64,000 nt of DNA from assembly GCA_933228675.1 (NCBI GenBank), contig OW121743.1:91261998-91325997 (forward strand), in the 5' to 3' direction. Shown here in pieces: positions 60,310 through 64,000 of this stretch. Position 1 is the first letter of the stretch. Every line of letters begins with the position of its first letter. Both the position numbers and the translations under genes were made by a program. Below the pieces are notes generated by a model that saw only the letters and a list, made by a program, of their open reading frames with translations, did not search any database and was not told the origin of the DNA. The DNA is from Stomorhina lunata (lineage: Eukaryota; Arthropoda; Insecta; Diptera; Rhiniidae).

Positions 60310-61372
60310 TGCAATATGATAGCTTTTATGGCAAAAATAAGACATTAGCAGAACTAAAGTTTATTGGAAGAATAACGATTAAGAAGAATATAATTACAAC
60401 AATTTCGTACATTTGTAGTTTAGAAGCTAACAAAAACCTATTGAACTGTCGGGTTTGCTTTAAAATGGTCTTAAGTGAGCCATTATTTACGTCAGCCTAG
60501 CTCCCAACTGTTCGACAGGATTTGATTCCATTATCTCGTTACGACAAGTTCTTCAGAAGTTACTTGACCCCACTGTCTGTCTGGAATGAGTATATACATT
60601 TGCAATAGGAGATTTCAAATGGTTATAGACATGCCAATAGTGATTAGTTTATGAAGAATTTAAGTCCTAAGTCTCTCTAACTTGTCTGATCTACATAAAA
60701 TGGAAACTGAACTGTCCATCTATCTCGTTAAGATATCAGTGGCAATCTAAGACTGATGTTGTGTAGACATAACATCTGAGCCAATCTGCTCTACCTAAAG
60801 TCGAGAAATTCTGTCTGAAAAACACTACAATAACCCCTTAGCCTTCGTGTGATATTTAGCTGTAGGTCTTTGGAATAAGTAATTAAAGTAATTGTGACAG
60901 TAACATTCAGTACAGAAATAAATATACCAACTTTTACTAGTAGTTTATATATCTGTGCCAATACGGAAAAATAGCTTAAATCGAAATTGAAGTTTTGAGA
61001 TATAATCAATTTTGTGTAATTTTTCTTGTGCTTGATTTTTGCAAATAATTTATTAATTAATAAATTATTAACATGTTTATTTAAGCGAAATCGTAATATG
61101 ATGAAAGAAAAATCTGAATATGTAAACAAAAATATGTGTATATATGTTGTTTCGATCAATGCATTATTGCTTCAAAAAACTTAAGCTAAAAAGTAAACCT
61201 ACATAATATTGATAAAAACCCGATTTTTTTTGAAACGGACTAAATACATTTAAGCGCCTTTGCTTCTGTAATGCACCAAATTCCTTAACTCAATTCTCTC
61301 TTATGTCGACTTAAGCTACTATCCCATATCGCCACAGTTACATATCTGGTATAAGTCGTTATCAAACAGTAG
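60310..61372. other. Decayed repeat DNA and spacer
   Basis: The first 200 bp probably continue the retrotransposon relic. Positions 60500-60800 are less AT-rich but encode nothing I recognise. Confidence 0.35.
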
Positions 61373-61556
61373 TACATCGACGGCGTGTTATTGCTGTAGG
61401 CTTACCGCAGATGAAGGATGCTGTGGAAATTAATAATTTTAATACAGATAAATTAATAATTACACAAATTATTGTTGCCGTTACTGGGGATCGGACCGAG
61501 CCACAATCTGATGTGTTATAATTAGTAGTCGAACTGCTAACCCACCCTAAAATATT
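61373..61556 (-). mobile_element. Second tRNA-like SINE family
   Basis: On the minus strand it begins TAGGGTGGGTTAGCAGTTCG (A-box-like) and has CGGTCCGATCCCCAGTAACG (B-box-like) about 40 bp later, then a body. Part of the body recurs at 28993-29050. No tRNA with proper arms can be folded by eye, so it is a SINE-type derivative rather than a gene. Confidence 0.6.
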
Positions 61557-61799
61557 ATGATTATATTAAAAATCTAATTATTAGAAAATTGTCTTTAAAA
61601 AATTTTGTATCACTTTGAAATCTCCCTCACCCATAAAATCGAATTAGTATGAAATATTTCGAAATATATTCTGAAAATGTTTCCCAAAACCGAGTGGCTC
61701 TCAACATTTTATCACAGAAATCTCAAAATATTCTTCTTAACAACAAATTTTTTGTAGATTTCATCAAAATTTTATTAAGGCATGAAAATAAAGTACGAT

Positions 61800-62279
61800 G
61801 TCAGTTGGACACAACATATTTTTCAAGTATCAAAAGAAGCATTTCATTGCCTCGAGTTTCTTTAATGGTGTAAGATATTTTTCTCCCCATTTAATCTCTG
61901 TTCTATACATACCACATTCTGTCAGAAACGGAGTACAACACCCATGTATGGGCCGGTGCCTTAAAATATATTTTGGAGTTTATCGACCACGTACATGAGA
62001 GGTGCTTTTCGATAACAGTTGGGTAACCAACTTTATTAATTTACTGGAGCATAATCGTAATGTGGGTGGTATTTCTATCTTTGACAATGGCAAGTGCTCT
62101 GATTCTTCCTTAAAGCACATAAACTGTGGTCAAGTAGATGGCTCATTATACTACAAGAAAAGTTCATTGAATAAGCTTCCCGCAGAAGTACTTCCCCTAG
62201 TTCTGATATAAACTTATTTAAATCGAATATCCACAAATACCAATTGTTTTACACTCCTTTCTATAATTTCTTTAAGTAG
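61800..62279 (+). pseudogene. Jockey-clade non-LTR retrotransposon ORF2 C-terminus, frameshifted
   Basis: In successive frames the sequence reads SKEAFHCLEFL, then a stop, CKIFFSPFNLCSIHTTF, EYNTHVWAGALKYILEFIDH, LLEHNRNVGGISIF, LNKLPAEVLP and finally INLFKSNIHKYQLFYTPFYN, stopping at TAG 62277-62279. These blocks appear in the order typical of the region after the reverse transcriptase in jockey-like elements. At least three frameshifts and stops make it inactive. The rest of the element is not present upstream, as expected for 5'-truncated copies. Confidence 0.82.
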
Positions 62280-63564
62280 ATCAAGCGAAATACATTTCTT
62301 ATGTATGGCAATCCCCTAAATGCTGTCCTATATTTAAACCAACTTCTAATAATAATTATCTCCAAATAATAGGTTTTAATGGGTAAGTTCGGACAAATTA
62401 CAGTAACATATGAATTACTCTCTCAAATAACCAAACTTAGCAAAGAAACGCAAAATACCAACATTTTAGTCCACAATTGATTTATTTGAAAGAATACTCG
62501 TATTTAGATATATGTATATTATTTGTAGAGGTTCGCACCAAAAGGTAATAATTCCATTTTAAAATATTAAGTTGCTGATGTAATTTGACTCTACATACTG
62601 GTCTCCATAGTTACATTAGTTTAGTTGAAATCGCAAAACACGCCACCAGAACGTAACAATTTTTATAAAAGTTAAATTTTTACTAAAAAATTTCACTTTG
62701 CAGTAAATTTATATAGTTAACGAAATATTTTTTTTTTATTAATAAGTATTAATTTTAGTTGCATTTTTCTCGAATTATGAGGTTTTTGTACTAAAAAATA
62801 AAACATTTTTCATTTCGATTCAAATTTTACTTTTTCAAATTATTCTGTTGGAAACTCAAGTTCATTTAACAGATAACAGATAATTGTGAACAGCCCCTTA
62901 TTATTCCTATGAAGAGAATATGATAATTTTTAACAATTTATAAAGAAAAAATGTGCAAAAATACTGAAAATGATTTATGACGGAATTTTTACGTTTTGGT
63001 GCGAACGCCTACATTCAAGCTATAATAAATATTTTGTTCTTGTTTCGTTTAATTTTTAATTACATTTTTTTTTTGTTTTTAATTGACTTTTATGAAAATA
63101 TTTGAGTTAGATTGGAAATAAAATCACTTCCACAATTCAGCAAAGACTCCAGCCAGTATTAAGTACGGGAACACAATTGTGTGACTTTTGGGTAACTTTG
63201 TAATGGTTTGGGTAGTTTCGCTATCGTACTGGAACTTAACTTTTATTTAAAATTCTTTGAAATTGTTCACTTATATAAGTAAGTGAAACACAATTTTGGT
63301 CTACCTTTTATACATTTTAAAAATATTTAAGGTGATTTTAGATTCCAAACGTAATGGATATATTCCTTAACATGAACTACATATTTAAATTAAACCATGA
63401 TTAGATCAGGTAGAGCCAAATCCTCTCACCTTTGAGATCATATAATAATGTGTGTGTTCGAGTATGATCTGGTATGATCTGGTATGATCAAATTATGATC
63501 ATGAGAGCTTTAAATAAAGATATCATTGTTATATTATGACAATTTTTAAATGTAACATATGGGC
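62280..63564. other. AT-rich intergenic DNA
   Basis: A short iteration of TGATCTGGTA and ATGATC near 63465-63500 is the only structure noted. Confidence 0.4.
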
Positions 63565-64000
63565 AAATCCGAAAAACATTAAACCAAGGACAAAATTTTG
63601 AAACTGTCAAAATCACGTATTTGTGTTTATGAAAAATGTTCCATATATTGATCCTTTAGAATATATAATGTATACATTTTTTGATTGCTCTCATCGTGAA
63701 TGGCAGGTCTTTATTTGCACTCATCTCGAATTTTGATACATTTTTTAAAATAATAGGTTTTTTAAAAGTTCATAAAAAAACACAAAAACACCCATTTAGG
63801 TATCAAGTTTCAGTATGGGCTCAAAGTCTGCTTAATGTTATACAATTAGATGTAAAAGACCCCAACAAAAGTAATTGGAGTGATATAAATAACGTCAAGT
63901 AAAAAAGGGCTCACATTATGTGGCGTCCGTCACAGAAATAAAGTTTTTTTTTATTTGACTAGTGCAATTTTTCTTTTTTTCTCCAATTGAACTTAGTTAG
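63565..64000 (+). repeat. Dispersed repeat with GCGTCCGTCAC motif, copy 2, cut by window end
   Basis: Same order of shared blocks as 48050-48440, with about a dozen small differences and an extra segment of about 40 bp (around 63860-63900). The motif GCGTCCGTCACAG is at about 63923. The open frame at 63681-63902 lies across it but is not conserved in copy 1. Confidence 0.75.

Noticed and set aside
63681..63902. 73-codon frame at the right edge
   Set aside because: It spans a dispersed repeat, and the corresponding frame in the copy near 48180 is disrupted.

Overview
The window looks like nuclear DNA of a higher (brachyceran, probably calyptrate) fly. It is very AT-rich, genes have short introns, two mariner-type transposons sit at TA targets, and the recognisable genes are a carmine-type AP-3 mu subunit, an LRRC57-like protein and two CYP4G P450s close to Drosophila Cyp4g1. 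Species assignment is inference. From memory, the D. melanogaster counterparts of these genes are all on the X (Muller A), which would fit one linkage group.

Layout. 1-2164 (minus): five exons of the AP-3 mu gene, cut off by the window edge. 2259-3083: a terminal-inverted-repeat element just upstream of its start codon. 5370-5769: an internally deleted mariner relic. 7443-8159 (plus): LRRC57-like gene. 8701-14592: two long arrays of a 29-bp repeat. 16031-20568 (plus): first CYP4G gene, whose third intron is 2.7 kb of 31-bp repeats that switch orientation. 21385-23365: another orientation-switching array. 24614-28418 (plus): second CYP4G gene, with one frameshift in a G tract and a repeat-filled intron. 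29140-35150: further arrays. 35-64 kb: no host gene I can recognise. This part holds an apparently intact DD37E transposon (36660-37956), a DD41D rosa-like mariner with one stop codon (44238-45540), mini-me-like repeats, tRNA-derived SINEs, MITEs, non-LTR retrotransposon relics and two more satellite arrays (53-55 kb and 56.6-58.5 kb).

Biology. The two CYP4G genes are a tandem pair. Their family acts as the oxidative decarbonylase that makes cuticular hydrocarbons in insect oenocytes. The AP-3 mu subunit sorts cargo to lysosome-related organelles such as eye pigment granules. The LRRC57-like protein has a probable N-myristoylation start and unknown function.

The most unusual feature is a family of related 29-bp and 31-bp tandem repeats. 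They share the core GGAAATTTTT(C/G) followed by an A5T3 tract. They occupy roughly a quarter to a third of the window in at least ten blocks, in both orientations, including the same intron of both P450 genes. All statements come from reading the sequence by eye; no search, folding or alignment program was run.
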